A DNA stretch of 44,751 bases from Kocuria sp. (GCA_031179495.1 JAPSHS010000006.1:1-44751); one strand, 5' to 3'; counted from the stretch's first letter, positions 32,442 to 42,375 are shown. Notes: generated by a model from the letters alone, not told the origin. Translations and numbers: made by a program.

Positions 32442-33673
32442 CCCAGCTCCAGGACCGCACGGGGAACCGGGGGCCCGTGCACGGGCCCCGCGGCGGGCTG
32501 CGGCGCTTCTGGCGCGCGCTCGTGGACGGACCGCTCGTCCACTCCTACTACGCGCTGGCCGGATCGGTGCTGCTGCTCACCGGCATCGGCATCATGATGG
32601 TGCTCTCGGCCTCCGCGGTGGAGTCCATCTCCGCCCAGGAGTCCGCCTACTCGTACTTCCTCAAGCAGGCCACGTACGCGGGCCTGGGCGTCGTGCTGAT
32701 GTTCGGGCTCTCCTTCGTGCCCACGTCCTGGTACCGGCGCGGCGCCAACGTCCTGCTCGTGCTCTCCGTGGTGCTCCTGCTGCTCGTCTTCACTCCGCTG
32801 GGGCAGGAGATCAACGGCAACCGGAACTGGATCGTGGTCGGCGGGCAGTCCTTCCAGCCCTCCGAGGCCGCGAAGCTCGCCGCGTCCGTGTGGCTCGCCA
32901 TGGTCCTGGCCCGGCAGGGGGACGCCGTGCGCGACTGGCGCCAGGCCCTGTGGCCCTCGGCGCTGGGCATCGGGATCCCCGCCCTCCTCGTCGTGCTCGG
33001 CGACGACGTCGGCACGGCCCTGGTCTTCGCGCTGATCTACGCCGCCGCGCTCTTCTTCGCCGGGGCCCCGCTGCGGCTGTTCGCCGTCGCCGCCGCCGGG
33101 GCGGCCGCACTCGGCGCGGTCGCGGTCGCGGCGGCGCCCCACCGCGTGGACCGCATCACCGGCTGGCTGTTCGGGGAGTGCGGGGCCACCGACGCCTGCT
33201 ACCAGGCCGACCAGGGGCTCAACGCCCTCGCCTCGGGAGGCTGGTGGGGCGTGGGCCTGGGCCAGTCCCGGCTCAAGTACAACTACGTCCCCGAGGCGCA
33301 CAACGACTACATCTTCTCCATCATCGGCGAGGAGCTGGGCCTGCTGGGCACGGTGCTGATCCTCGCCCTGTTCGCGGCCATGACCCTGGCCATGGCACGG
33401 ATCATCCTGCGGGCCCGCAGCCGGTTCGTGCGGATCGCCACCGCGTGCGTCGTCACCTGGCTCGTGGGCCAGGCGTTCATCAACATCGGCATGGTCACCG
33501 GGGTGCTCCCGGTGATCGGCGTCCCCCTGCCGTTCATCAGCTACGGTGGGTCCTCGCTGCTGATGAGCCTGGCCGCCGTCGGCGTGGTGATGTCCTTCAC
33601 CCGCCTGCCCCGCCGCATCCCGGTCCCTTCCCGCACCCCCCGCCCCCGCACCCCGAACGAGGATCGCGCATGA
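32438..33673 (+). CDS. ftsW: Septal glycan polymerase FtsW (SEDS family)
   Basis: This polytopic SEDS protein is the septal peptidoglycan glycosyltransferase that partners with FtsI. The 411-residue protein has about ten transmembrane helices. Family motifs seen are [10 protein letters not shown] after the first helix, the loop [21 protein letters not shown], the extracytoplasmic region [20 protein letters not shown] and IGEELGLLG, and [15 protein letters not shown] near the C-terminus. The start is GTG in a GTGA overlap with murD. It overlaps murG by four bases. RodA is a paralogue of the same family, but the position between murD and murG identifies FtsW. Confidence 0.96.
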   Translation: MTQLQDRTGNRGPVHGPRGGLRRFWRALVDGPLVHSYYALAGSVLLLTGIGIMMVLSASAVESISAQESAYSYFLKQATYAGLGVVLMFGLSFVPTSWYRRGANVLLVLSVVLLLLVFTPLGQEINGNRNWIVVGGQSFQPSEAAKLAASVWLAMVLARQGDAVRDWRQALWPSALGIGIPALLVVLGDDVGTALVFALIYAAALFFAGAPLRLFAVAAAGAAALGAVAVAAAPHRVDRITGWLFGECGATDACYQADQGLNALASGGWWGVGLGQSRLKYNYVPEAHNDYIFSIIGEELGLLGTVLILALFAAMTLAMARIILRARSRFVRIATACVVTWLVGQAFINIGMVTGVLPVIGVPLPFISYGGSSLLMSLAAVGVVMSFTRLPRRIPVPSRTPRPRTPNEDRA

Positions 33674-34797
33674 CACCGTCCCGACCGACCACCGAGCCCA
33701 CCGTGCCCTCGGTCCTGCTCGCCGGCGGCGGCACCGCCGGGCACGTGAGCCCCCTCCTGGCCGTGGCCGCCGCCCTGCGCGAGCAGGCCCCGCAGGCCCG
33801 GCTCACCGCGGTGGGCACCGCCTCCGGCATGGAGACCCGGCTCGTCCCGCAGGCCGGGCTCGAGCTGGAGCTCGTCGACCGGGTGCCCCTGCCCCGGCGG
33901 ATCTCCGTGGACCTCGCCCGGCTGCCCGGGCGGCTGCTCGGCGCCGTGCGGCAGGCGGGCGAGATCCTGGACCGGGTGCGCCCCGACGTGGTCCTCGGCG
34001 TCGGCGGGTACGTCTGCACCCCCGTCTACCTCGCGGCCGCCCGGCGCGGCCTGCCCATCGTGATCCACGAGGCCAACGCCCGCCCCGGCCTCGCCAACCG
34101 GGTGGGCGCGCGCTGGGCCCGGACCGTGGCCACCGCGTTCCCCGGCACGCCCCTGCGCGGCGCCGTGACCGTCGGCATGCCCATGCGCCGGGAGATCGCC
34201 GGCCTGGACCGGGCGGGCCTGCGCGCCGAGGCGCGCCGCTCCTTCGGGCTCGACCCGGACGTGCCCACCGTCGTCGTGACCGGCGGCTCCTCCGGGGCCC
34301 TGAACATGAACCGGACCGTGGCGGGCGTGGCGGAGGAGGCCGCCGGCCGCGGTCACCAGCTGCTCCACGTCACCGGCCGGGGCAAGCAGCTCACCCGCGA
34401 CGACGGCACGCTGCTCGAGGCCCCCGGCTACGTGCAGGTCGAGTACGTCGACGGCATGGAGCGCGTCTACGCGGCGGCGGACCTGCTGGTGGCCCGGGCC
34501 GGCGCCGCGACCGTCTCCGAGGTCGCGGCCGTCGGGCTGCCGGCCGTCTTCGTCCCCCTGCCCGTGGGCAACGGCGAGCAGGCCCTCAACGCAGCCTCCC
34601 TCGTGGCCGCCGGCGCGGCGCAGCTGGTTCCCGACGACGCCTTCACCCCCGCCTGGTACCGCGAGCACGTCCATCCGCTGCTGGCCGCGCCCGAGCGCCT
34701 GGCCGCCATGGCGGCCGCGAGCCGCGGCCACGGCGTGCGCGACGCCGATGCCGTCGTGGCCCGCCTCGTCCTCGAGGAGGCCTCCCGTGGGCGTTGA
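33670..34797 (+). CDS. murG: Lipid II synthase MurG
   Basis: This peripheral membrane GT28 glycosyltransferase transfers GlcNAc from UDP-GlcNAc to lipid I, giving lipid II. The 375-residue protein has the N-terminal acceptor motif [34 protein letters not shown] and [13 protein letters not shown], then the donor-domain [12 protein letters not shown] and the UDP-GlcNAc-binding region [20 protein letters not shown] with PLPVGNGEQ. The ATG lies within an ATGA overlap with ftsW. Its end overlaps the start of murC by 11 bases. Confidence 0.96.
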   Translation: MTPSRPTTEPTVPSVLLAGGGTAGHVSPLLAVAAALREQAPQARLTAVGTASGMETRLVPQAGLELELVDRVPLPRRISVDLARLPGRLLGAVRQAGEILDRVRPDVVLGVGGYVCTPVYLAAARRGLPIVIHEANARPGLANRVGARWARTVATAFPGTPLRGAVTVGMPMRREIAGLDRAGLRAEARRSFGLDPDVPTVVVTGGSSGALNMNRTVAGVAEEAAGRGHQLLHVTGRGKQLTRDDGTLLEAPGYVQVEYVDGMERVYAAADLLVARAGAATVSEVAAVGLPAVFVPLPVGNGEQALNAASLVAAGAAQLVPDDAFTPAWYREHVHPLLAAPERLAAMAAASRGHGVRDADAVVARLVLEEASRGR

Positions 34798-36190
34798 GCG
34801 CGAGACCGACCCCGCCCGGCTGGGCCGGGTCCACTTCATCGGCATGGGCGGGGCCGGGATGTCCGCCGTCGCCAAGCTCATGCTCGCCCACGGCGTCCCC
34901 GTCAGCGGATCCGACCGGCAGGACTCGCCGGCGCTGCGCCAGCTCGAGGACCTGGGCGCCACGGTGTTCGTGGGGCAGCGGGCCGAGCACGTGGCCGGGG
35001 CCCGGACCGTGGTCGTCTCCACCGCCATCCCGCCCGAGGACCCCGAGTACGCCGCGGCACGCGCCGCGGGGCTGCGGGTGCTGCACCGCTCCGACGGCCT
35101 CGCCGCCACGATGCACGGCCGCGACGTCGTGGCCGTCGCCGGCACCCACGGCAAGACGACCACCAGCGCCATGGCCGCGCTCGCCCTGCAGTCCGCCGGC
35201 CTGCACCCGTCCTGGGCGATCGGCGCGCACGTGGCCGACCTCGGCACCAACGCGGCGCTCGGGGACGGCCGCTGGTTCGTCGCCGAGGCCGACGAGTCCG
35301 ACGGCTCCTTCCTCAAGTACGGGCCCCGGATCGCCGTGGTCACCAACATCGAGCCCGACCACCTCGACTTCTATCCGTCCCGCGAGGCCTTCTACCGGGC
35401 CTTCGACGACTTCGCCGCGACCATGCCCGAGGACGGGCTGCTCGTGGCCTGCCAGGACGACCCCGGCTCCCGGGCCCTGGCCGAGCGGCACCGGGCCGCC
35501 GGCGGGCGCGTCGTCAGCTACGGCACGGACGCCGGGGCCGACGTCCGGGTGCTCCCGGGCGAGGCCGACGGGCTGCGCACCCGCAGCACCCTGGTGCTGG
35601 CGGAGGGCGCCGACCGCCGCGAGGAGCAGCTCGAGCTCGCGGTGCCCGGCCGGCACAACGTCCTCAACGCCACGGCCGCCTTCTGCGTGGCGCTCGAGGC
35701 CGGCGTCCCGCCCGCGGACGCCGTGCGCGGGCTGGCGGGGTTCCACGGCTCGGCGCGGCGCTTCGACCTGCGGGGGGAGTCGCGCGGCGTCCGGGTCTTC
35801 GACGACTACGCACACCACCCCACGGAGGTCGTCGCGGCCCTCACCGCCGCACGCGAGGTCGCGGGCGGGCACCGGGTGATCGCGATCTTCCAGCCGCACC
35901 TGTTCTCCCGCACCCGGGAGTTCGCCGCTGAGTTCGCCGAGGCGCTGTCCCTGGCGGACGAGAGCCTGGTCATCGACATCTTCGCCGCCCGCGAGCAGCC
36001 CGTCGACGGGCTCAGCAGCGAGGTCATCACCGATCGTGCCCCCGCCCACGTCCGCTACGTCCCCGACGGCGCGCAGGCGGTCGCCCAGGCCGCCCGCGCG
36101 GCCCGCGCGGGGGACCTGGTGCTCACCGTGGGCGCCGGCGACGTCACCCGCCTCGGCCCCGCGCTCGTGGACCGGCTCGGGGAGAGCTGA
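34787..36190 (+). CDS. murC: UDP-N-acetylmuramate--L-alanine ligase
   Basis: This cytoplasmic Mur ligase adds L-alanine to UDP-MurNAc, the first stem-peptide step. The 467-residue protein has the N-terminal [18 protein letters not shown], the ATP loop [12 protein letters not shown] (Lys123), [10 protein letters not shown], the metal/substrate motif [10 protein letters not shown] and the C-terminal [12 protein letters not shown] and [10 protein letters not shown] chose the GTG at 34787, which has GAGGAGG eight or so bases upstream and lies inside the murG 3' end; the frame extends further but without a signal. It is followed directly by ftsQ, sharing one base (TGATG). Confidence 0.96.
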   Translation: MGVERETDPARLGRVHFIGMGGAGMSAVAKLMLAHGVPVSGSDRQDSPALRQLEDLGATVFVGQRAEHVAGARTVVVSTAIPPEDPEYAAARAAGLRVLHRSDGLAATMHGRDVVAVAGTHGKTTTSAMAALALQSAGLHPSWAIGAHVADLGTNAALGDGRWFVAEADESDGSFLKYGPRIAVVTNIEPDHLDFYPSREAFYRAFDDFAATMPEDGLLVACQDDPGSRALAERHRAAGGRVVSYGTDAGADVRVLPGEADGLRTRSTLVLAEGADRREEQLELAVPGRHNVLNATAAFCVALEAGVPPADAVRGLAGFHGSARRFDLRGESRGVRVFDDYAHHPTEVVAALTAAREVAGGHRVIAIFQPHLFSRTREFAAEFAEALSLADESLVIDIFAAREQPVDGLSSEVITDRAPAHVRYVPDGAQAVAQAARAARAGDLVLTVGAGDVTRLGPALVDRLGES

Positions 36191-37308
36191 TGAGCCGGCA
36201 CGGCCGCCCGCACCAGCCCCGGTTCGGTGAGGACGCCCGGGACCCCGGGGGCACCGGTGCCCCCGGGGGGCCTCCCGCTGGTGCCGGCGCGGAGGGCGCC
36301 GCCGACGCGTCCTCCGCGCCGGCGACGGGCACCGCGCCGGGGACCTCCGCGCCGGAGCCGCGGGACTCCGGGGCCCCCGCGCCGCGGGGCGGGCGGGTGC
36401 GCGTGAACGACGGGAGCAAGGTCACCCCCCTGTCCGACGAGGACGAGCTCGAGGAGGTGCCCGCGGCGGGCGGCCGGTTCAGCGCCTGGCGACGGCACCG
36501 GCAGGAGCGCGCCGGCTCCCGGACCCTCACCGCCTCCCGGCTGCCCGCCGACGTCGAGCCCGTCCGCGCCGGTTCCACGGCGGTCGGGGCCGCCGTCGTC
36601 GCCTTCCCCGGCTCGCCGGGCGCCCGGCGCCGCCGGCGCCGGCTCGCGGCGGCCCTCGGCGTGCTCGCGGCCCTCGCGGTGCTCGCCGGCGTCCTGTTCC
36701 TCTCCCCGGCCCTCGCGGTCCGGGACATCTCCGTGCGCGGCGGCGAGCTGACCGACCCGGCCAGCGTCGAGGAGGCCCTGGACGGCTACCGCGGCGTCCC
36801 GCTGACCCGGATCTCCAAGAGCGAGGTCCGGGAGCGGGTGGGGGCGATCCCACAGGTCCGCTCGATCGAGGTGCTCCTCGAGCCGCCGCACCACCTCGTG
36901 GTCGAGCTGCACGAGCGGGTGCCCGTGGCCGCGGTCCAGGACGGGGACGGGTTCGCGGTCGTCGACTCGGAGGGCGTCCGGCTCACCGCCGTGGCCTCCG
37001 CCGAGGAGGCCGGCGTCCCCGTCGTCACCGGAGGCCGCGACGTGCTCGGGAGCGAACGCTTCGAGGCCATCGCGGACGTGCTCGCCGCCCTTCCGGAATC
37101 CGTCCTCGCGCAGCTGCGCACGGCCTCGGCCGAGTCACTGTCCTCCGTGGAACTGGCCTTCGCCGACGGCCGCACGGTCGTCTGGGGCACGGCCGAGGAC
37201 AGCGAGCTGAAGGCACAGGTGCTGCGGGAGCTCGTCGAGGCCCGCGGCGCCGACAGCGGGATCGAGACCTACGACGTGTCGAGCCCGACACGCCCCGTCG
37301 TGCGCTGA
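36190..37308 (+). CDS. ftsQ: Divisome protein FtsQ
   Basis: This bitopic divisome protein links early and late division proteins. The 372-residue protein has a long, disordered, Pro/Gly/Ala-rich cytoplasmic part (1-150), one transmembrane helix (about 151-176), then a POTRA domain (about 177-245, AVRDISVRGGELTDPASVEE, followed by IPQVRSIEVLLEPPHHLVVE) and the FtsQ/DivIB beta domain (VPVVTGG onwards). The cytoplasmic part is much longer than in E. coli, a common feature in Micrococcales. The ATG shares one base with the murC stop. It is the last gene before the ftsZ promoter region. Confidence 0.93.
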   Translation: MSRHGRPHQPRFGEDARDPGGTGAPGGPPAGAGAEGAADASSAPATGTAPGTSAPEPRDSGAPAPRGGRVRVNDGSKVTPLSDEDELEEVPAAGGRFSAWRRHRQERAGSRTLTASRLPADVEPVRAGSTAVGAAVVAFPGSPGARRRRRRLAAALGVLAALAVLAGVLFLSPALAVRDISVRGGELTDPASVEEALDGYRGVPLTRISKSEVRERVGAIPQVRSIEVLLEPPHHLVVELHERVPVAAVQDGDGFAVVDSEGVRLTAVASAEEAGVPVVTGGRDVLGSERFEAIADVLAALPESVLAQLRTASAESLSSVELAFADGRTVVWGTAEDSELKAQVLRELVEARGADSGIETYDVSSPTRPVVR

Positions 37309-37558
37309 GGGCCGCGCAGACTCTTCAGGTTCGACCGGAGGTCGAGAGCCGGGCGGAAACCTCCCCTGGCCTGCTGTTTTGGCGAAAAGTGTCGAAAGCG
37401 GTATGGCTTGTCGTGCAGGTGGTCCCCTCGGTTGTTAGGCTTGACCTCGACATCGAACCGCCAGGAGAAGCAGCTGACGGCCTGACGTTCGACCTTCGAT
37501 CAAGGGTTGAGCAACGGCTCGCGACCCCGGCCCCGAACCATCTCGAGTTAGGTACCCA
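37309..37558 (+). promoter_or_regulatory. ftsZ upstream control region
   Basis: These 250 bases are AT-richer than their surroundings. They contain TCGACC-GGA-GGTCGA (37331-37345), a direct repeat GTTCGACC at 37329-37336 and 37487-37494, and hexamers TTGTCG (37408), TAGGCT (37436) and TTGACC (37441), none with ideal spacing. Several overlapping promoters, as known for other ftsZ genes, are plausible. Confidence 0.45.
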
Positions 37559-38803
37559 TTGGACTCCTCCACCCCTCAGAACTACTTGGCCGTCATCAAG
37601 GTCGTCGGAATCGGCGGCGGCGGCGTCAACGCCGTCAACCGGATGATCGACGAGGGCCTGCGCGGCGTCGAGTTCATCGCGATCAACACGGACGCCCAGG
37701 CCCTGCTGATGAGCGACGCCGACGTCAAGCTCGACGTCGGGCGCGAGCTCACCCGCGGCCTGGGCGCCGGCGCCAACCCGGATGTCGGGCGCCAGGCGGC
37801 GGAGGACCACCACGAGGAGATCGAGGAAGTCCTCAAGGGGGCCGACATGGTCTTCGTGACGGCCGGCGAGGGCGGCGGCACCGGCACCGGCGGCGCCCCC
37901 GTGGTCGCCCGGATCGCCCGCTCCCTGGGTGCCCTGACCATCGGCGTGGTCACCCGCCCGTTCACCTTCGAGGGCCGCCGCCGGTCCAACCAGGCGGAGA
38001 ACGGCATCGAGACCCTGCGCGACGAGGTCGACACCCTCATCGTGATCCCGAACGACCGGCTGCTGTCCATCTCCGACCGCAACGTCTCCATGCTGGACGC
38101 CTTCAAGTCCGCGGACCAGGTGCTGCTCTCCGGTGTGCAGGGGATCACCGACCTGATCACCACGCCCGGTCTGATCAACCTCGACTTCGCCGACGTGAAG
38201 TCCGTGATGCAGGGCGCCGGCTCGGCCCTCATGGGCATCGGCGCGGCACAGGGCGAGGACCGTGCCGTCAAGGCCGCCGAGCTCGCGATCGCGTCCCCGC
38301 TGCTCGAGGCCTCCATCGACGGCGCGCACGGCGTGCTGCTGTCCATCCAGGGCGGCTCCGACCTCGGCCTGTTCGAGATCAACGAGGCGGCCCGCCTGGT
38401 GCAGGAGGTCGCCCACCCCGAGGCGAACATCATCTTCGGCGCCGTCATCGACGACGCCCTGGGGGACCAGGCGCGCGTCACGGTCATCGCCGCGGGATTC
38501 GACTCCGTGAGCCCGGAGACCAACGCCAACAACACCAACGCGGCCGCCCAGCAGGCCGCCAGCACCCGTGCCGCCTTCGGCTCGGGCGCGGGCCAGCCCG
38601 CCGGCCTGGCCCGTTCCCCGCAGCGCGGCGGCGCCTCCCTGGGCCAGCCCGTGAGCTCGCAGCGGTGGGCCCAGCCGGTGGCCAACGACGACGTCCCCGA
38701 CGACGCCGGCTTCGACGTCGACCTGCCCGCCGAGGCCGAGGCCGGCTCGGCCGCCGGGCCGGCCCGGAGGGACACCCTGGACTTCCCCGACTTCCTGAAG
38801 TGA
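37559..38803 (+). CDS. ftsZ: Cell division GTPase FtsZ (TTG start)
   Basis: This tubulin-like GTPase polymerises into the Z-ring at the division site. The 414-residue protein has the signature GGGTGTGG at 105-112, the N-terminal [17 protein letters not shown], the synergy-loop NLDFAD (207-212), a variable linker of about 85 residues and the C-terminal partner-binding peptide [10 protein letters not shown]. The start is TTG at 37559: an in-frame TGA at 37508-37510 has no ATG or GTG after it, and the conserved [13 protein letters not shown] begins eight codons in. AGG stands eight bases upstream of the TTG. A strong terminator follows. SepF, which binds the C-terminal peptide, is encoded three genes downstream. 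Confidence 0.97.
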   Translation: MDSSTPQNYLAVIKVVGIGGGGVNAVNRMIDEGLRGVEFIAINTDAQALLMSDADVKLDVGRELTRGLGAGANPDVGRQAAEDHHEEIEEVLKGADMVFVTAGEGGGTGTGGAPVVARIARSLGALTIGVVTRPFTFEGRRRSNQAENGIETLRDEVDTLIVIPNDRLLSISDRNVSMLDAFKSADQVLLSGVQGITDLITTPGLINLDFADVKSVMQGAGSALMGIGAAQGEDRAVKAAELAIASPLLEASIDGAHGVLLSIQGGSDLGLFEINEAARLVQEVAHPEANIIFGAVIDDALGDQARVTVIAAGFDSVSPETNANNTNAAAQQAASTRAAFGSGAGQPAGLARSPQRGGASLGQPVSSQRWAQPVANDDVPDDAGFDVDLPAEAEAGSAAGPARRDTLDFPDFLK

Positions 38804-38809
38804 GTTCGG

Positions 38810-38855
38810 GCCCGGGGGCGGACGCGGAGCACCGCGCCCGCCCCCGGGCGCTTTA
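38810..38855 (+). terminator. Intrinsic terminator after ftsZ
   Basis: GCCCGGGGGCG (38810-38820) and CGCCCCCGGGC (38839-38849) form an 11-bp stem, capped by an inner stem CGCGG/CCGCG with loop AGCA, followed by GCTTTAA. It probably ends the main dcw transcript. Confidence 0.75.
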
Positions 38856-38971
38856 ACGCCGTCCCGCCCGGCGGGGCGTGCGGCAGAACGGCGGCACCGG
38901 CAGGACCACCCGGCCGGTGCGGCACGACGACCGGCGGGACGGCCGGTGAGGGACGACGGAGGAGGAGCACG

Positions 38972-39709
38972 GTGTTCTGGTGGCAGGACGAGGTCGGGCA
39001 CGGCGTCCGGGTGGCGTTCACGGACCGCGGCGCGGGCAATCTCGCGCTGCACACGGGCGACGACGCGGCCGCGGTGCGGGAGCGCCGCGCCGCCCTGGAG
39101 CGGGAGATGGGGGTGGGCGGCGGTTGCCTGCTCTTCCTCGAGCAGGTGCACGGCACCGAGGTCGCCGACGCGGACCGCCCCGACCGGCCGGCCGTGCCGA
39201 CCGCGGACGCCGCCGTCACGGCCACGGGCGTGCCCCTGGCCGTGATGGTCGCCGACTGCCTGCCCGTGGTCCTGGTGGCGGCGGGCCCCGAGGGGCCCGT
39301 CACGGCCGTGGCGCACGCCGGCCGGCGCGGGCTGCTCGACGGCGTGCTGGAGCGCACCGTGGAGCAGATGCGGGCCCGGGGCGCGCGTGGGCTCACGGCC
39401 TGGATCGGGCCCTCGGTCTGCGGGAGCTGCTACGAGGTGCCCGCCGCGATGCGGGAGGAGTCCGCCCTGCGGATCCCCGCCGTGGCGGCCACGACGGCCT
39501 GGGGCACCCCGGCGCTGGACCTGCGTGCCGGCGCCCGGGACCGGCTCGCCGGCCTCGGCGTCGACGTGACCGAGCCGGCGGCGACCGGCCCGTCCTGCAC
39601 GCTCGAGAACGAGCGGCTCTCCTCGCACCGGCGGGACCCCCGCTCCGGGCGGATCGTCGGGCTCGTGTGGCGGGCCGCCCCGGGCGACCGGGCGGAGCGG
39701 GCGGCATGA
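38972..39709 (+). CDS. pgeF: Peptidoglycan editing factor PgeF (YfiH, DUF152)
   Basis: This multicopper-oxidase-like (laccase-domain) protein in E. coli removes wrong amino acids from cell-wall precursors; other members act on purine nucleosides. The 245-residue protein has the metal-binding His60 (EQVHGTEV), Cys96 (ADCLPVVL) and His115 (AHAGRRGLL), plus the late [12 protein letters not shown] and the C-terminal [10 protein letters not shown]. The GTG has GGAGGAG just upstream. It sits between ftsZ and yggS, a conserved order, and shares an ATGA overlap with yggS. The ftsZ terminator precedes it, so it probably has its own promoter in the 168-base gap. Confidence 0.92.
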   Translation: MFWWQDEVGHGVRVAFTDRGAGNLALHTGDDAAAVRERRAALEREMGVGGGCLLFLEQVHGTEVADADRPDRPAVPTADAAVTATGVPLAVMVADCLPVVLVAAGPEGPVTAVAHAGRRGLLDGVLERTVEQMRARGARGLTAWIGPSVCGSCYEVPAAMREESALRIPAVAATTAWGTPALDLRAGARDRLAGLGVDVTEPAATGPSCTLENERLSSHRRDPRSGRIVGLVWRAAPGDRAERAA

Positions 39710-40467
39710 GCGCCGGCGGGGAGGACCCGCGCGGCCGGGAGCTGGCCGAGGCGCTCGACCGGGTCCGCGCCCGGATCGCGGGCGCGGCCCGGGCGGCCGA
39801 TGCCACCGTGCAGCCCACGCTGATCGCCGTGACGAAGTTCTTCCCCGCCGCGGACGTGGCCCGGCTGCACCGGCTCGGCGTGCGCGACGTGGGGGAGAAC
39901 CGGGACCAGGAGGCGTCCGCCAAGGCCCAGGAGGTCGCGGAGCTGGTCCCGGGGCCCCTCGCCTGGCACTTCGTCGGCCAGCTGCAGACGAACAAGGCGA
40001 AGTCCGTCGTCCGCTACGCCTCGTGGGTGCACTCCGTGGACCGGGCCTCGCTGGTCACCGCCCTCGGCAAGGCCGTGCTGCGGCACCGGGACGAGGCCGC
40101 GGCCGGGCAGGCGCCCGCCGGGCCCTGCACGGAGCAGGACCTCACCTGCCTGGTGCAGGTGTCCCTGGACGCCGAGGAGCACCGGGGCGGCGCACGCCCC
40201 GAGGACGTGGTCCGGCTCGCCGAGCAGATCGCCGCCACGGAGGGCCTGCGCGCCGGGGGGGTCATGGCCGTCGCCCCGCTGGGGGCGGCCGCGGGCCCCG
40301 CCTTCGACCGGCTGCGGGCCGTCTCGCAGCAGCTGCGCCGGTCCCTGCCGGAGGCCGCCGCGATCTCCGCGGGGATGAGCCAGGACCTCGAGGAGGCGGT
40401 CGCCCGGGGAGCCACGCACGTGCGCGTCGGCTCCGATATCCTCGGCCCCCGTCCGCCCGTAGGGTAG
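39706..40467 (+). CDS. yggS: YggS family PLP homeostasis protein
   Basis: This pyridoxal-5'-phosphate carrier, fold type III, helps balance vitamin B6 and amino-acid pools. The 253-residue protein has the PLP Lys44 in LIAVTKFFP, the motifs [20 protein letters not shown], then VHSVDRASL and the PLP-phosphate-binding [12 protein letters not shown] followed by [13 protein letters not shown]. The ATG overlaps the pgeF stop. Its role in division is unproven, but it is nearly always found between pgeF and sepF in Gram-positive genomes (ylmE in Bacillus). A 16-base palindrome (40477-40492) follows the gene. Confidence 0.94.
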   Translation: MSAGGEDPRGRELAEALDRVRARIAGAARAADATVQPTLIAVTKFFPAADVARLHRLGVRDVGENRDQEASAKAQEVAELVPGPLAWHFVGQLQTNKAKSVVRYASWVHSVDRASLVTALGKAVLRHRDEAAAGQAPAGPCTEQDLTCLVQVSLDAEEHRGGARPEDVVRLAEQIAATEGLRAGGVMAVAPLGAAAGPAFDRLRAVSQQLRRSLPEAAAISAGMSQDLEEAVARGATHVRVGSDILGPRPPVG

Positions 40468-40476
40468 CTTGGAGGA

Positions 40477-40492
40477 CGGCCCCGCGGGGCCG
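40477..40492. repeat. Perfect 16-base palindrome between yggS and sepF
   Basis: CGGCCCCGCGGGGCCG is a perfect palindrome ten bases after the yggS stop. It may be part of a terminator or an operator for sepF; no T-run follows. TAGGGT at 40460-40465 could serve as a -10 for sepF. Confidence 0.4.
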
Positions 40493-40595
40493 GGGCCGTA
40501 CCGCGATCCGTGCAGCACGACGGGAGCAGGGCGGTCCGAGGATCCCGGAACTTCCCCCACCGCCGATATCCGCACAGACAGTCAAGGAGAGCACC

Positions 40596-41123
40596 ATGGC
40601 CGGAGCGTTGCGCCGCACCATGATCTATCTCGGCCTCGCCGAGACGGACGAGGACTACGACGACCCGACGCCTGCCCGCCAGGAGCACCAGTCCGCCGTC
40701 GCGGTCCGCGAGGAGCCGCGCGAGGCCCGCGCGCACGAGTCCACGGCCGTGGCCGTGCCGCGCCGGTCGGCCGAGTACAGGGCGCCGGTCACCCCCATCA
40801 AACGCGCCCCCTCCAGCTCTCGAGAGGACAGCTCGACCTTGCGCACGATCACCACGGTCCACCCCCGCTCCTACAACGACGCCAAGTCCATCGGCGAGGC
40901 CTTCCGCGAGGGCACCCCCGTCATCATGAACGTCAGCGACATGGGCGACGCCGAGGCGAAGCGGCTGGTGGACTTCTCCGCCGGCCTGGTCTTCGCCCTC
41001 CACGGCTCCATCGAGCGGGTGACCGGCAAGGTCTTCCTGCTCACCCCGTCCTACGTCGAGGTCGTCGGCCACCCCGCCGGCGACGACGGCGAGGACGGGT
41101 CCGACGACCACCCGGAGGACTGA
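40596..41123 (+). CDS. sepF: Cell division protein SepF
   Basis: This protein anchors FtsZ to the membrane and aligns protofilaments; in actinobacteria, which lack FtsA, it is an essential Z-ring anchor. The 175-residue protein has the N-terminal amphipathic helix ([14 protein letters not shown]), a variable acidic linker and the conserved SepF domain from about residue 85 ([60 protein letters not shown]). The acidic tail ([13 protein letters not shown]) is variable. AAGGAGA precedes the ATG. It lies in front of yggT with nine bases between. Confidence 0.95.
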   Translation: MAGALRRTMIYLGLAETDEDYDDPTPARQEHQSAVAVREEPREARAHESTAVAVPRRSAEYRAPVTPIKRAPSSSREDSSTLRTITTVHPRSYNDAKSIGEAFREGTPVIMNVSDMGDAEAKRLVDFSAGLVFALHGSIERVTGKVFLLTPSYVEVVGHPAGDDGEDGSDDHPED

Positions 41124-41132
41124 GGCTCACCG

Positions 41133-41423
41133 ATGGACCTGTTGCTCTCGCTGCTGTACCTGGCCCTGCACCTCGTGTACGTGGCGCTGCTCGCCCGGCT
41201 CGTCCTGGACTGGGTGCAGATGTTCGCCCGCAGCTGGCGGCCCCGCGGGATGGCGCTCGTGGGCGCCTCGGCCGTGTACACCGTCACCGATCCTCCCATG
41301 CGCTGGCTGCGCCGGGTCGTGCCGCCGCTGCGCTTCGGCGGGGTGGCGCTGGACCTCGGGTTCCTCATCCTGATCTTCGCCGTCAGCATCGTCCAGGGCA
41401 TCGTCGGCTCGTTGCTGATCTGA
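41133..41423 (+). CDS. yggT: YggT family membrane protein
   Basis: This small integral membrane protein is of the YggT (YlmG) family. The 96-residue protein has two hydrophobic regions, about 2-25 and 70-96, joined by a loop with the family motif TDPPMRWLRRVVPPLRFGGVALDLGF broken here into TDPPMRWLRRVVPP and FGGVALDLGF. Homologues are linked to membrane protein or nucleoid organisation and division-septum placement, but the exact role is not settled. The ATG is nine bases after the sepF stop with GAGG upstream, so it is most likely in one operon with sepF. The gap to divIVA (116 bases) contains a TACCCT (41443-41448). Confidence 0.9.
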   Translation: MDLLLSLLYLALHLVYVALLARLVLDWVQMFARSWRPRGMALVGASAVYTVTDPPMRWLRRVVPPLRFGGVALDLGFLILIFAVSIVQGIVGSLLI

Positions 41424-41442
41424 GCCGTCCCCGCCCTGCCTG

Positions 41443-41448
41443 TACCCT
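41443..41448 (+). promoter_or_regulatory. Candidate -10 of divIVA
   Basis: TACCCT fits the TAnnnT pattern 92 bases before the divIVA ATG. TGAGCC at 41421-41426, 16 bases before it, is a poor -35. Confidence 0.35.
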
Positions 41449-41539
41449 TTAACCGCACGACCCACCGGCGCCCTGCCCCGGTCGGACGGAACCCCCGCCG
41501 CGGGCCGCGCCCGCGCCCCGCCCCAGGAGGAATGCACCC

Positions 41540-42223
41540 ATGGCCCTGACGCCCGAAGACGTCATCAACAAGCGGTTCCAGCCCACGAAGTTCCGCGAGG
41601 GCTACGACCAGGACGAGGTCGACGACTTCCTCGACGAGATCGTCGTGGAGCTGCGCCGCCTCAACCAGGAGAACGCGGACCTCAAGCAGCAGCTGGAGAC
41701 CGCCGGCCGGCCCGTCGCACCCCGGGACGCCGTGCCCTCGACGGGCTCCGAGCCGGGTCCGGCCGCCGCCGAGCACCCCGCCGGTGCGGAGCCCGTCGAC
41801 GCGCAGCCCGCGGGGACCGGGTCCGTGGCCGCTCCGGCCGTGGCGGAGACCGCCCCGGCCACCGGGGCGGCGCAGTCCGCGGCCGGTGTCCTGGCGATGG
41901 CGCAGAAGCTGCACGACGAGTACGTCGCCGAGGGCACCGCCGAGCGCGACCGGCTCGTCGCCGAGGCCCACGTCCAGGCCGAGGAGCTCGTCGAGGACGC
42001 GCGGCGGACCCGCGAGGAGACCCTGACCGCCCTGCGGGACGAGCAGGCCGAGCTGCAGAGCCGGGTCGCCCGGCTGCGCGGCTTCGAGCAGGACTACCGG
42101 GACAACCTCAGGGTGTTCATCCAGGACCAGCTGCACGACCTCGAGACCACACCGGCGCTCGAGCCCGTGCCCGCCGCGGACGCCGACGGGATCCCCGCCG
42201 GGACCCCGGCCCGCGAGGCCTGA
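41540..42223 (+). CDS. divIVA: DivIVA/Wag31 polar growth scaffold
   Basis: This membrane-curvature-sensing coiled-coil protein gathers at poles and septa and directs cell-wall growth in actinobacteria. The 227-residue protein has the typical N-terminal lipid-binding domain (MALTPEDVINKRFQPTKFRE, then GYDQDEVDDFLDEIV), a first coiled coil to about residue 52, a Pro/Ala-rich linker (55-115) and a second coiled coil (120-195). AGGAGG precedes the ATG. The linker lacks an obvious match to the mycobacterial phosphothreonine site, but Thr-containing stretches are present. In coccoid Micrococcaceae it would act at the septum more than at poles; that is an inference. A strong hairpin follows. Confidence 0.95.
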   Translation: MALTPEDVINKRFQPTKFREGYDQDEVDDFLDEIVVELRRLNQENADLKQQLETAGRPVAPRDAVPSTGSEPGPAAAEHPAGAEPVDAQPAGTGSVAAPAVAETAPATGAAQSAAGVLAMAQKLHDEYVAEGTAERDRLVAEAHVQAEELVEDARRTREETLTALRDEQAELQSRVARLRGFEQDYRDNLRVFIQDQLHDLETTPALEPVPAADADGIPAGTPAREA

Positions 42224-42248
42224 GCCCCGCCCCGCAGCAGAGCCCGCT

Positions 42249-42280
42249 CGGAGGGACCGGCCACGCGGCCGGTCCCTCCG
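42249..42280 (+). terminator. Perfect 14-bp hairpin after divIVA
   Basis: CGGAGGGACCGGCC (42249-42262) and GGCCGGTCCCTCCG (42267-42280) pair perfectly around the loop ACGC. GTCGTCGT follows in place of a T-run. It probably separates divIVA from lspA. Confidence 0.7.
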
Positions 42281-42375
42281 TCGTCGTCCCGGCCCGTGCC
42301 CGCCCCGCGGGACGTGGCACCATGGAGCGGGGCCACCGCGACCGGCCCCGCCACCCGACCCCTCCCGAGGAGAGC

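Noticed and set aside
37325-39628. A 767-codon open frame antisense to ftsZ and pgeF
   Set aside because: It spans two real genes and their terminator and has no domain signature.
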